Source: GCA-002713455 sp964428745
GTDB taxonomy: Bacteria > Fidelibacterota > Marinisomatia > Marinisomatales > TCS55
Assembly (NCBI GenBank): GCA_964428745.1
Contig: CAYRYZ010000004.1
Coordinates: forward strand, 6,331-70,330
Direction of reading: 5' to 3'
DNA length: 64,000 nt
Shown here: positions 1 to 8,388 of the stretch, piece after piece
Layout: every line of letters begins with the position of its first letter
How positions within the stretch are numbered: the first letter of the stretch is position 1
The notes under the pieces: model-generated
The model's input: only the letters and a program-made list of their open reading frames with translations
Told to the model about the DNA's origin: nothing
Database searches by the model: none
Made by a program: the position numbers and the translations under genes

Positions 1-2
1 GG

Positions 3-551
3 TTGGCTTATTCCACCATTAGTCAGCTGTCATATATTGTTCTGGGAGCCGCTCTAGCTAACGATTGGGGGGTAATTGGAGGTAGCATGCATATTGCGAT
101 GCATGCGGTAGGTAAAATTACGCTGTTTTTCTGCGCTGGAGCCATTATGGTGGCCTCGCACAAGACTGAGATCAGTGACATGGCAGGTATAGGGAGAACG
201 ATGCCGGTGACTATGGTTGCCTTTTTTATTGGGGCCGTGAGCGTGATCGGGCTGCCTCCTATGGGCGGTTCGTGGAGCAAGTGGTACTTGGCGCTGGGAG
301 CAGCAGATGCGCACCAGAATATTTTGGTGGCAGTGTTGATGATTAGTTCGCTTTTAAATATTGCCTATTTAATGCCTATTGTGGCGCGGGCTTTTTTTAT
401 CGCTCCCAACGAACCACCTGAACATGAGGGTATTCACGAGGCTCCTGTGCTTTGTGTGGTGGCGCTGTGTTTGACGGCGGCCGGGTGTGTGGGGCTGTTT
501 TTCTATGCCGGGGATTTGTATCGACTACTAATGCCGATTGTGCAACCATAG
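3..551 (+). CDS. Proton-conducting antiporter subunit (MrpD/NuoM-N family), 3' part only
   Basis: The C-terminal 182 residues of an integral membrane subunit of the Mrp antiporter / Complex I antiporter-like family; the 5' part lies outside the window, so the first TTG codon is not a real start. The opening LAYSTISQLSYIVLG is the typical 'K-LAYSTISQ-G' segment of this family, followed by hydrophobic helices and the GLPPMGGSWSKW loop (about residues 80-92). Family members move H+ or Na+ through half-channels. It is followed by a small membrane protein and a second subunit of the same family, which suggests a multisubunit cation/proton antiporter. G+C content and codon choice are well above those of the genes after position 2531. 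Family assignment is firm; the exact subunit name is not. Confidence 0.85.
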   Translation: MAYSTISQLSYIVLGAALANDWGVIGGSMHIAMHAVGKITLFFCAGAIMVASHKTEISDMAGIGRTMPVTMVAFFIGAVSVIGLPPMGGSWSKWYLALGAADAHQNILVAVLMISSLLNIAYLMPIVARAFFIAPNEPPEHEGIHEAPVLCVVALCLTAAGCVGLFFYAGDLYRLLMPIVQP

Positions 552-562
552 TGAATTATCAA

Positions 563-808
563 ATGGATAAAGAAAAAAAATACTGGCTGGACGAACCTCG
601 AAATATCGATAAGATTTGCTGGGCTCTTTATGTAGTGTGCGCGTTTCTGGTTCTGGGAGATTTGTTTTATCACAAGCATTCTCATTTTCCCATAGAAGAC
701 TGGTTCGGGTTTTATGGATTTTACGGATTTGTGGCCTGTGTCTCACTGGTGCTGGCCGCCAAGGTGCTGCGCAAAATAATCGGACGTGAAGAAGATTATT
801 ATGATTGA
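563..808 (+). CDS. Small two-helix membrane protein of the antiporter cluster
   Basis: An 81-residue protein starting MDKEKKYWLDEP. An upstream in-frame ATG at 452 would run deep into the previous gene, so I chose ATG 563, 12 bases after that gene's stop; GTG 551 is the alternative. Two hydrophobic segments are visible (about residues 14-31 and 46-63), separated by a His-rich turn HKHSHF, and the protein ends in an acidic EEDYYD. Its stop overlaps the start of the next antiporter subunit (TATGATTGA), so the two are probably translationally coupled. I recall similar short proteins beside MrpD-like genes in proteobacteria but know no assigned function; an accessory or assembly subunit of the antiporter is an inference from context. 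Confidence 0.65.
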   Translation: MDKEKKYWLDEPRNIDKICWALYVVCAFLVLGDLFYHKHSHFPIEDWFGFYGFYGFVACVSLVLAAKVLRKIIGREEDYYD

Positions 809-2489
809 ACACATTCCTCCTGCCATAATTTTGATACTGGGCGCCCTGCTAGTTCCCCTGTTGCGTGGTCCTGTGAAAGCAGGTTATATGTTGCTTTTGC
901 CGGTACTGAGCCTCTGGCATTTATGGAGTATTCCACCGGGTGAATACTGGCAGCTGACACTATTTGACTACAGTCTGACAATGCTTCGGATTGATAGACT
1001 AAGTATGGTGTTCGGGACGATTTTTCATATTGCGGCGTTTATAAATGTGATTTATGCCTTGCATGTAAAAGATGATACTCAGCATGTGGCCGGGCTGATT
1101 TATGTGGGCAGCGCTATTGGGGCGGTGTTCGCCGGCGATTTGATTTCTCTGTTTGTGTACTGGGAACTTACCGCCATTTCTTCGGTGTTTTTGATCTGGT
1201 GCCGCCGAACCGAACGGGCTTATGCAGCCGGGATGCGATATTTGATTATCCAGGTGGGCTCGGGAGTACTGCTGCTGGCCGGCGCGCTGCTTCATTGGCA
1301 TGAGACGGGGTCAATTGCGTTTAATTATCTGGGGTTAAACGGGCTGGGAAACACGTTAATTTTTCTGGCATTTGGGATTAAGTGCGCCTTTCCTTTGCTA
1401 CACAATTGGCTGGAAGATGCATACCCGGAAGCAACGGTGACCGGCACGGTGTTTTTAAGTGCCTTTACCACCAAGTTGGCGGTTTATACGCTGGCACGAG
1501 GGTTTCCGGGCACAGAGATTTTGATTCCAATTGGGGCGCTGATGACGGCGTTTCCCATCTTTTTTGCGGTTATTGAAAACGACCTGAGGCGGGTGTTGGC
1601 ATACAGTTTGAACAACCAGCTGGGATTTATGGTGGTCGGAGTGGGCATCGGGACGGAGTTGTCTCTGAATGGTACAGCGGCCCACGCATTTTCGCATATT
1701 CTTTACAAAGCGCTCCTGTTTATGTCTATGGGGGCCGTACTGCACCGAACGGGTAAGATTAATGGATCAGAACTGGGGGGACTGTACAAGTCGATGCCTT
1801 TTACGATGGTGTGCTGCGTGATCGGAGCGGCTTCGATTTCTGCATTTCCCCTGTTCAGTGGGTTTATCAGCAAGTCACTTGTGGTGACGGCCACGGCAAA
1901 CGGACATTATACGATAACATGGTTGGTGCTACTATTTGCTTCGGCAGGAGTGTTTCACCATTCGGGGATTAAAATTCCGTTTTTTGCCTTTTTTGGCCAC
2001 GATTCTGGTATTCGGTGCAAGGAAGCACCTCTGAATATGTGTATTGCAATGGGGCTGGCTGCAGCGATGTGCATTTTAATTGGCGTTTTTCCACAGCCTC
2101 TTTATGATATTTTGCCCTATGCTGTGGATTACAAACCGTATACGACCCCCCATGTGATGACCCAGTTGCAACTTTTGATCTGGTCTGCACTGGCTTTTAC
2201 ATTTTTGAAGCGGACGGGAATTTATCCTCCGGAACTTCGGTCTGTAAATCTAGATACCGATTGGGTATACCGACGCTTCCTTCCTGGGTTTGTATCGGCC
2301 GTATTACGAGTAGGTGCTCCTATACAGGATCGCTTTTTTTCCGGTTCCAAAGCCCTGGCGGTATCTCTGATCGGTGGGGTTCGTTCGTTCCACAGTTCGC
2401 AGGGTGTTTTCGGGCGGACTTGGCTGACGGGCAACAGCGTGCTTCTGGTGGCGATTTTTCTGGCAGTTTACCTGCTGTTTTATTTTTAA
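801..2489 (+). CDS. Na+/H+ antiporter subunit D-like (MrpD/NuoM family) membrane protein
   Basis: A 562-residue polytopic membrane protein starting MIEHIPPAI; ATG 801 overlaps the stop of the small gene before it (GTG 786 is the other possible start). The central part has the proton-translocating antiporter signature of the NuoL/M/N-MrpA/D family: VYWELTAISSVFLIW (transmembrane Glu), GIKCAFPLLHNWL-DAYPEA (Lys in a helix, followed by the loop before the next helix), and DLRRVLAYSLNNQLGFMVVG. A further conserved His is in AHAFSHILYKALLFM. About 14 helices are expected. It likely pumps or exchanges H+/Na+ with the partial subunit at the left edge. The high use of CTG, GCC and GGG contrasts with the TTA/AAA/GAT-rich genes downstream. 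Confidence 0.88.
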   Translation: MIEHIPPAIILILGALLVPLLRGPVKAGYMLLLPVLSLWHLWSIPPGEYWQLTLFDYSLTMLRIDRLSMVFGTIFHIAAFINVIYALHVKDDTQHVAGLIYVGSAIGAVFAGDLISLFVYWELTAISSVFLIWCRRTERAYAAGMRYLIIQVGSGVLLLAGALLHWHETGSIAFNYLGLNGLGNTLIFLAFGIKCAFPLLHNWLEDAYPEATVTGTVFLSAFTTKLAVYTLARGFPGTEILIPIGALMTAFPIFFAVIENDLRRVLAYSLNNQLGFMVVGVGIGTELSLNGTAAHAFSHILYKALLFMSMGAVLHRTGKINGSELGGLYKSMPFTMVCCVIGAASISAFPLFSGFISKSLVVTATANGHYTITWLVLLFASAGVFHHSGIKIPFFAFFGHDSGIRCKEAPLNMCIAMGLAAAMCILIGVFPQPLYDILPYAVDYKPYTTPHVMTQLQLLIWSALAFTFLKRTGIYPPELRSVNLDTDWVYRRFLPGFVSAVLRVGAPIQDRFFSGSKALAVSLIGGVRSFHSSQGVFGRTWLTGNSVLLVAIFLAVYLLFYF

Positions 2490-2530
2490 TTCCACTGTTT
2501 ATCATGATCAGTATTATATTCTTTTAACCT

Positions 2531-3076
2531 ATGAGAATTTCAAAAGTTACAACGAAAACAGGCGATAAAGGTGAGACAGGACTAGGAGATGGTTCTCGTG
2601 TATCCAAGTCTCACCCACTTGTTTGGTTTTTAGGTGAAATTGATGAATTGAATTCATATTTGGGCCTAGCCATCTCTTCGTGCAGCCAAGATACAATAGT
2701 GCTCGAACTTCAATCCATTCAGCAGGATCTTTTCAATATGGGTGGTGAAGCTTCCATGCCTAAGGACGAAATGAAATTATTAACTAAAGACAGGGTTTCT
2801 TTCTTAGAAGATCGTATTGAAAACATAAATGAGAAACTCCCTCCTTTAGAGGAGTTTATTCTCCCGGGAGGTGATGAGTTTTGTTCAAGAATTCATGTTC
2901 TGAGAGCTATTTGTAGACGGGTAGAGCGATATTGTGTACAAGCAAAGGAAGAAGGTATAGAAATCAGATATTGGTTACTCTATTTAAATCGATTAAGCGA
3001 TTATTTTTTTGTTTTATCTAGGCATTTTTCTTTAGAAGATGGCGAAGATGAGATCCATTGGGATCGAAATAAATAA
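2531..3076 (+). CDS. ATP:cob(I)alamin adenosyltransferase, PduO type
   Basis: A 181-residue protein that transfers the adenosyl group of ATP to cob(I)alamin, giving the adenosylcobalamin used by the acyl-CoA mutase (10176-11642) and ribonucleotide reductase (61424-63853) in this window. The PduO-family marks are the N-terminal TKTGDKGETGLGDG ATP-binding segment (residues 8-21), GEIDELNSYLGLA (residues 35-47), the FILPGG turn, the CRRVER helix (about residues 129-134) and YLNRLSDYFFVLSR near the C-terminus. Length is normal for the family. No clear Shine-Dalgarno precedes ATG 2531. This is the first gene of the AT-rich part of the window. Confidence 0.93.
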   Translation: MRISKVTTKTGDKGETGLGDGSRVSKSHPLVWFLGEIDELNSYLGLAISSCSQDTIVLELQSIQQDLFNMGGEASMPKDEMKLLTKDRVSFLEDRIENINEKLPPLEEFILPGGDEFCSRIHVLRAICRRVERYCVQAKEEGIEIRYWLLYLNRLSDYFFVLSRHFSLEDGEDEIHWDRNK

Positions 3077-3142
3077 TCCTTTCTATATTTAGTTTTAATC
3101 TCTAAAAATAACCTAAATTCTTTGTCGCACTAAAATAAAATA

Positions 3143-4147
3143 ATGCTCGACTGGAAATTACTATATCAAAAGATTGAATCTGCAGAAAGAATTCTGTTAT
3201 CTACACACGAGAATCCTGATGGTGATGGATTGGGTAGTGCTTATGCCATGTACCACCATCTCAATAACTTAAAAAAAGACTGCCGAGTCATTCATATTTC
3301 AGAATTGCCTTCGGAATACAGTTTCTTCAATAACGATAATGCAATCGAAACATATGATTCTGAAACTCATGATGATTGGATATCAAATATTGATTTGGCG
3401 TTAATTTTTGATGTTGGTGATTTTCGTCGTCTGAGAGATATAGGTGAAGTGCTCGTAGATAATAGAAAACATGTTATCAATATTGACCATCATCCTGATC
3501 TTAGTGATGGGAGGTTCGCAGAAAATTTCATCAATATAGATGCAGCTGCAACGGGTGAAATGGTATATGATTACCTGAAAACAATTAATGTCGATTTAAC
3601 TAAGCCTATGGCTGAGGGTATTTACACAGCTGTTATGACTGATACAGGTTCATTTTGTTATAGTAATACAAACCAGAAATGTCATCAGATCGCAATTGAA
3701 TCAATAGATTTAGATGTAAATACATCCAAAATTTATCAAACTGTATATGAAAATCGTTCTCCAGCCCAAGTAGCACTTCTTGGCGAACTTTTACATAATT
3801 TGGATTACGATTCAAATGGTGAATTAGCATGGTTTTCAATTGATCAAGAGATGTTAAAAAAGGTTGGTGCAAAAAATAAAGATGTTGATGGATTTACAGA
3901 TTTTGTTCGGACAATAAAAGGCGTTGAAATAGCAATAATGTTTTTTGAACTCAACTCAAATACGATACGAATTAATTTTCGATCTAAAGGGAAATATGTT
4001 ATTAATGGAATAGCAAAATCTTTTAGTGGAGGGGGGCATAAGTTTGCAGCTGGCGCCTTAGCAAAAGGAAATCTCCAAATAATTGTCTCAAAAGTATTGG
4101 AAAAGACAAAAGAATCAATTCTATTCCAAAATGGAAATAGTAAATGA
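3143..4147 (+). CDS. nrnA: DHH/DHHA1 phosphoesterase (NrnA-like nano-RNase / pAp phosphatase)
   Basis: A 334-residue Mn2+-dependent phosphoesterase. The DHH motifs are all present: HENPDGDGLGS (residues 22-32), DVGD, NIDHHPD (the DHH triad) and TAVMTDTGSFCYSNT; the DHHA1 substrate-binding domain ends in GGGHKFAAG. Family members degrade 2-5 nt RNA and pAp, and several hydrolyse c-di-AMP or its product pApA. Because a diadenylate cyclase is encoded at 24762-25538, a role in turning over pApA is plausible but inferred. Its TGA overlaps the ATG of ispH by 4 bases. Confidence 0.88.
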   Translation: MLDWKLLYQKIESAERILLSTHENPDGDGLGSAYAMYHHLNNLKKDCRVIHISELPSEYSFFNNDNAIETYDSETHDDWISNIDLALIFDVGDFRRLRDIGEVLVDNRKHVINIDHHPDLSDGRFAENFINIDAAATGEMVYDYLKTINVDLTKPMAEGIYTAVMTDTGSFCYSNTNQKCHQIAIESIDLDVNTSKIYQTVYENRSPAQVALLGELLHNLDYDSNGELAWFSIDQEMLKKVGAKNKDVDGFTDFVRTIKGVEIAIMFFELNSNTIRINFRSKGKYVINGIAKSFSGGGHKFAAGALAKGNLQIIVSKVLEKTKESILFQNGNSK

Positions 4148-5004
4148 AGATTTTTTTGGCAAAAGATGCTGGATACTGTTTTGGAGTCCGCGATGCTGTA
4201 AACTTAGCATATGAGAGCGCTGAAAAGTATGGTGATGTATATATGCTTGGAGACATAGTCCATAATGAAAACGTAATAAAAGATTTAAATCAAGCTGGCG
4301 CCAAAGTAGTTAGTAGTTTAGATGAGGTCCCTGATGGAAAACCTATATTATTTAGAGCCCATGGAACTCCAATAGAAACTTGGAGTGATGCCGATAAAAA
4401 TAATATGAATATTATCGATGCTACTTGCCCATTAGTTAAAGAAATATATGAAGAAGTTGTCAAATTTGCTAAAGAAGGAAGAAAGATTATTATTATTGGA
4501 GATCATGGTCATGATGAAGTTGTAGGAATTTCGAGCCAAGTTGACAATACGATAATTGTTTCAAACACGGATGAAGCAATGAAATTGAGAAAAATGAAAC
4601 GTGTTGGTGTAGTTACACAATCCACTCAAACTATCGAGAATGTCCAAGCAATTATTAATATACTTATGACAAAAGTTTTTGATTTAAGATTTGTAAATAC
4701 GATTTGTTTTCCAACAAAGCGGAACCAGAACCAAATAAAAGAGTTATCTAAAGAATGTGATGTAATGATTGTAATTGGTTCTTTTACAAGTGCAAATTCG
4801 AAACGATTAACTTTATTGGCTCAAGAGATAAATAAAAAAACTTTCCAGGTTACTTGTGCTGAAGAAATAAAGCCAAAATGGTTTGATGGAGCGAACTCTG
4901 TTGGCCTATCAGCTGGCGCGAGCACACCTGATAGTATTATAAATGAAGTTTTAAAAAGGCTCAAAAGTATAAATAAAAATTCTAAGGAGATGATTTATGG
5001 CTAA
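4144..5004 (+). CDS. ispH: 4-hydroxy-3-methylbut-2-enyl diphosphate reductase
   Basis: IspH (LytB), the [4Fe-4S] enzyme of the last step of the MEP isoprenoid pathway, which reduces HMBPP to IPP and DMAPP. The three cluster-binding cysteines are visible at Cys12 (DAGYCFGV), Cys95 (DATCPLV) and Cys188 (NTICFPT), with the substrate-binding His in RAHG and the VTQST and SANSKRL motifs. The 286-residue length is normal. It overlaps nrnA by 4 bases and pdxS by 8 bases, so it belongs to a translationally coupled run that also contains dxs, the first MEP-pathway enzyme. Confidence 0.96.
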   Translation: MKIFLAKDAGYCFGVRDAVNLAYESAEKYGDVYMLGDIVHNENVIKDLNQAGAKVVSSLDEVPDGKPILFRAHGTPIETWSDADKNNMNIIDATCPLVKEIYEEVVKFAKEGRKIIIIGDHGHDEVVGISSQVDNTIIVSNTDEAMKLRKMKRVGVVTQSTQTIENVQAIINILMTKVFDLRFVNTICFPTKRNQNQIKELSKECDVMIVIGSFTSANSKRLTLLAQEINKKTFQVTCAEEIKPKWFDGANSVGLSAGASTPDSIINEVLKRLKSINKNSKEMIYG

Positions 5005-5881
5005 AAAAGGATCATTTGAAGTAAAAGTTGGCCTGGCGGAAATGCTAAAAGGTGGAGTTATTATGGATGTTATGAATGCAGAACAAGCAAAGATTTCTGA
5101 AGATGCTGGAGCTGTTGCAGTCATGGCTTTAGAACGAATACCTTCTGAAATAAGAAAGCACGGTGGAATTTCACGAGCAAGCGATCCACAAATGATTAAA
5201 GATATTCAAAGTTCAGTATCAATTCCAGTAATGGCAAAAGTAAGGATTGGTCATTTTGCAGAAGCTCAAATACTCGAAGCATTAGAAGTTGATTTTGTTG
5301 ATGAGAGTGAAGTCTTAACTCCTGCAGATGAACACAACCATATTTGGAAACATAATTTTAAAGTACCATTTGTATGTGGATGTAGAAACTTGGGTGAAGC
5401 ACTAAGGCGTGTAGGTGAAGGCGCAGCGATGATAAGAACCAAAGGGGAAGCTGGTAGTGGGAATATTGTTGAAGCAGTACGGCATATGCGTCAAGTTCAG
5501 AGTGATATAAAAAAATTAACCGTTATGAACCAAGATGAACTAATGGCTGTAGCAAAGGAAATGGGAGCTCCATTTACGCTAGTAGAACAAGTAGCAAAAT
5601 TAGGTAAGCTTCCGGTGCCAAATTTTGCAGCAGGTGGTATTGCAACACCTGCAGATGCATCTTTAATGATGCAGTTGGGCGCAGAAACTGTATTTGTAGG
5701 CTCTGGTATTTTTGCCAGTGAAGATCCAGCTCCACGCGCAAAAGCGATTGTTGATTCTGTTGCATATTATAAAGATGCGGCAAAATTAGTAGAGATTTCT
5801 ACTGGTTTAAAATCAGCGATGAAAGGCTTGGATATGTCAGAAATCCCTGAAGGTGAACGCTTGCAAGAAAGAGGATGGTAG
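4997..5881 (+). CDS. pdxS: Pyridoxal 5'-phosphate synthase, lyase subunit PdxS
   Basis: The synthase subunit of the DXP-independent vitamin B6 pathway. It makes PLP from ribose 5-phosphate, glyceraldehyde 3-phosphate and ammonia supplied by PdxT. The 294-residue (beta/alpha)8 protein is highly conserved: Asp24 in VIMDVMN, the Schiff-base Lys81 in MAKVRIGH, HIWKHNFKVPFVCG, RTKGEAGSGN (second Lys) and FAAGGIATPADA phosphate-binding loops. A good Shine-Dalgarno (AAGGAGA, 4984-4990) lies inside the end of ispH, and ATG 4997 overlaps the ispH stop. Confidence 0.97.
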   Translation: MAKKGSFEVKVGLAEMLKGGVIMDVMNAEQAKISEDAGAVAVMALERIPSEIRKHGGISRASDPQMIKDIQSSVSIPVMAKVRIGHFAEAQILEALEVDFVDESEVLTPADEHNHIWKHNFKVPFVCGCRNLGEALRRVGEGAAMIRTKGEAGSGNIVEAVRHMRQVQSDIKKLTVMNQDELMAVAKEMGAPFTLVEQVAKLGKLPVPNFAAGGIATPADASLMMQLGAETVFVGSGIFASEDPAPRAKAIVDSVAYYKDAAKLVEISTGLKSAMKGLDMSEIPEGERLQERGW

Positions 5882-5897
5882 TTAATAGAAATTACAT

Positions 5898-6482
5898 ATG
5901 ATTGGTGTCCTAGCACTTCAAGGAGATTATTCAAAGCACCTCGAAATATTAGAGAAATTAAAAATATCTTCGTGTGAGATTCGTTATCCTCATCAATTGA
6001 ATGAGATTAATGGTCTCATAATTCCTGGAGGTGAATCAACAACAATGACTGATTTAATTGAACGTAATGATCTGCATAACAATATTATTACATTTTCTAA
6101 TGAAAATCCAATTCTTGGAACATGTGCTGGATTAATTATGATGTCAAGATCTGTAAATGACAATAGAGTGAAATCATTAAATATTCTAGATATTGAAGTG
6201 GATCGAAATGCTTATGGAAGACAGGTAAATTCATTTACAGATAAATTGTCAATTTATATTGAAGGAATATCAAAAAATATTACAGCAACATTTATTAGAG
6301 CGCCAAAGATTAATAAGATGGGTAAAGAAATTGAAATAATATCTAGTTATAACAATGAACCCGTTGCTGTAAAACAAGGAATTCATATGGGCTTAGCCTT
6401 TCATCCGGAACTAGATGGGATAACTCTATTCCATGAATTTATTTTTGTTAAACAGCTCAATAAAAAATCCCATGCAGCTTAA
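5898..6482 (+). CDS. pdxT: Pyridoxal 5'-phosphate synthase, glutaminase subunit PdxT
   Basis: A 194-residue class I glutamine amidotransferase that hydrolyses glutamine and channels ammonia to PdxS. The catalytic triad is Cys76 (GTCAGL), His169 and Glu171 (FHPEL); the N-terminal GVLALQGDY and the oxyanion-hole PGGEST are typical of PdxT. It follows pdxS after 16 bases, and its stop lies 11 bases inside dxs. The order pdxS-pdxT is the usual one. Confidence 0.95.
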   Translation: MIGVLALQGDYSKHLEILEKLKISSCEIRYPHQLNEINGLIIPGGESTTMTDLIERNDLHNNIITFSNENPILGTCAGLIMMSRSVNDNRVKSLNILDIEVDRNAYGRQVNSFTDKLSIYIEGISKNITATFIRAPKINKMGKEIEIISSYNNEPVAVKQGIHMGLAFHPELDGITLFHEFIFVKQLNKKSHAA

Positions 6483-8388
6483 GTTATTACCAAATATAGA
6501 ATCTCCAGAAGATATTCGTAAATACTCTATTGAGGAGCTAAATAAACTAGTTGATGAATTACGCCACCATACTATTGAAACAATTAGTAGAATAGGTGGT
6601 CATCTTGCTCCAACGTTAGGTGTTATTGAACTTACGGTAGCGCTACATAAAGTTTTTGAAACACCTAAAGATAAAATCATTTGGGATGTTGGTCATCAAG
6701 GTTATGCGCATAAACTATTAACAGGTCGCTTTAATCAGTTCTCTTCAATCAGGCAATTTGGCGGACTAAGCGGATTTTTAAAACGTTCCGAGAGTGATTA
6801 TGATGTGTTCGGAGCAGGGCATGCATCGACTTCTATCTCGGCGGCTACGGGTATTGCTCAATCGCGAAAACATTCCGGTAAAAAATTTCGCGTAGTTTCA
6901 GTTATAGGAGATGGATCTATGACTGGTGGATTAGCATTTGAAGCACTAAATAATGCTGGCGCTCTAAAAACTCCAATGATTGTTATTCTCAATGATAATG
7001 AAATGTCTATTAGCCCTAACGTTGGTGCTTTAAATACATATTTAACTAAAATAGTAACCAATCCTATGTATAATCACATAAGGGAGGAAATTTGGAATCT
7101 TTCAGGGAAATTACCATTTGGTAAAAAAAAGGCGCGAACAGTCCTTCATCGCGTTGAAGATAGTTTAAAATCACTCTTGGTACCTGGTATGCTTTTTGAG
7201 GAACTTGGCTTTCGCTATATTGGTCCTATTGATGGCCATAATCTTAAAGATTTAATCGATACATTTGAAAAGATCAAAGATGTAAAATCACCAATGCTAT
7301 TACATGTTCTAACAAAAAAAGGAAAGGGCATGGCTAACGTTAAAGAAGATAAATATCATTCTGATGCTGTGAAATATCATGCTGTAAAGCCAAATGGTAA
7401 AGTTTCAAATAATAAAGCTGATACTGCACCAGTATTTCAAGATGTTTTTGGTTCTCTTGCATCTGAGGTAGCTAGAAATCGCAAAGATACTGTTTGTATT
7501 ACTGCCGCTATGAGAGAAGGGACAGGACTGGTTCAATACGCAAAAGAATTTCCTAAACGGTACTATGATGTGGGAATCGCTGAAGGACATGCTGTCACAT
7601 TTGCCGCTGGATTGGCAACAGAAAATATTCGTCCTATTGTTGCCATTTATTCAACTTTTTTGCAGAGAGCTTTTGATCATATTATTCATGATGCTGCAAT
7701 CCAACACTTGCCAGTTGTTTTTTGTATGGATCGAGCTGGAATAGCCGGAGAAGACGGTCCAACACATCATGGAGCATTGGATATCGCTTATTTGAAATGT
7801 ATTCAGGATATGATAGTTACTGCACCTAAAGACGGTAATGAATTGCGTCATTTACTTTATACGGGTTTAGATTATAAGGAAGGTCCTTTTGCTATCCGAT
7901 ATCCAAAAGCTTCCTCTATTAATTTTGATAAATTAGGACAAGCTGAATTACTTCCAATTGGAAGTTGGGAAGTCCTTAGGCAAGGTCAAGAAACAGTTAT
8001 CCTTGCCGTTGGTCCTCAAGTTTATGAAGCATTAAATGCTGCAAAAAATTTAGAACTTAGTGGAATTAACTGTGAAGTCGTTAATTGCCGATTCATCAAA
8101 CCCATGGATCAAGATTATTTACACAATGTTATTAAAAGGTTTAAAAATGTAGTTACAGTAGAAGAAGGAGTGGCCAGTGGTGGTTTTGGCGAAAGTGTTG
8201 CCTCATGGTTATCGATCAATGGATTTAAAGGTGATATTAAAACTATTGCATTACCTGATAAATTTGTAGAGCATGGACCAAGAAAATTACTTTTAGATAA
8301 GTATGGTGTAAGCCAAGAAGGAATTGAATCACTATTGATTGCAAAAGATTCTAATGTGGGAACTGAAGTCACCGAGAGCTATAAATGA
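6472..8388 (+). CDS. dxs: 1-deoxy-D-xylulose-5-phosphate synthase
   Basis: A 638-residue thiamine diphosphate enzyme that condenses pyruvate and glyceraldehyde 3-phosphate to DXP, the first step of the MEP pathway. It shows the N-terminal DVGHQGYAHKLLTGR and GAGHASTSIS segments, the TPP/Mg motif GDGSMTGG...NNAG (about residues 146-166), the pyrimidine-domain DVGIAEGHA (catalytic Glu), YSTFLQRAFDHIIHD and the C-terminal transketolase domain (EEGVASGGFGES). An upstream ATG at 6433 is in frame, but MQLKLLPNIESPEDIR fits the family start better. It overlaps pdxT by 11 bases and cstA by 4. Confidence 0.95.
   Translation: MQLKLLPNIESPEDIRKYSIEELNKLVDELRHHTIETISRIGGHLAPTLGVIELTVALHKVFETPKDKIIWDVGHQGYAHKLLTGRFNQFSSIRQFGGLSGFLKRSESDYDVFGAGHASTSISAATGIAQSRKHSGKKFRVVSVIGDGSMTGGLAFEALNNAGALKTPMIVILNDNEMSISPNVGALNTYLTKIVTNPMYNHIREEIWNLSGKLPFGKKKARTVLHRVEDSLKSLLVPGMLFEELGFRYIGPIDGHNLKDLIDTFEKIKDVKSPMLLHVLTKKGKGMANVKEDKYHSDAVKYHAVKPNGKVSNNKADTAPVFQDVFGSLASEVARNRKDTVCITAAMREGTGLVQYAKEFPKRYYDVGIAEGHAVTFAAGLATENIRPIVAIYSTFLQRAFDHIIHDAAIQHLPVVFCMDRAGIAGEDGPTHHGALDIAYLKCIQDMIVTAPKDGNELRHLLYTGLDYKEGPFAIRYPKASSINFDKLGQAELLPIGSWEVLRQGQETVILAVGPQVYEALNAAKNLELSGINCEVVNCRFIKPMDQDYLHNVIKRFKNVVTVEEGVASGGFGESVASWLSINGFKGDIKTIALPDKFVEHGPRKLLLDKYGVSQEGIESLLIAKDSNVGTEVTESYK

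Noticed and set aside
54..2527. Long opposite-strand and overlapping ORFs in the antiporter region
   Set aside because: They are by-products of higher G+C; none has recognisable motifs or a plausible start.
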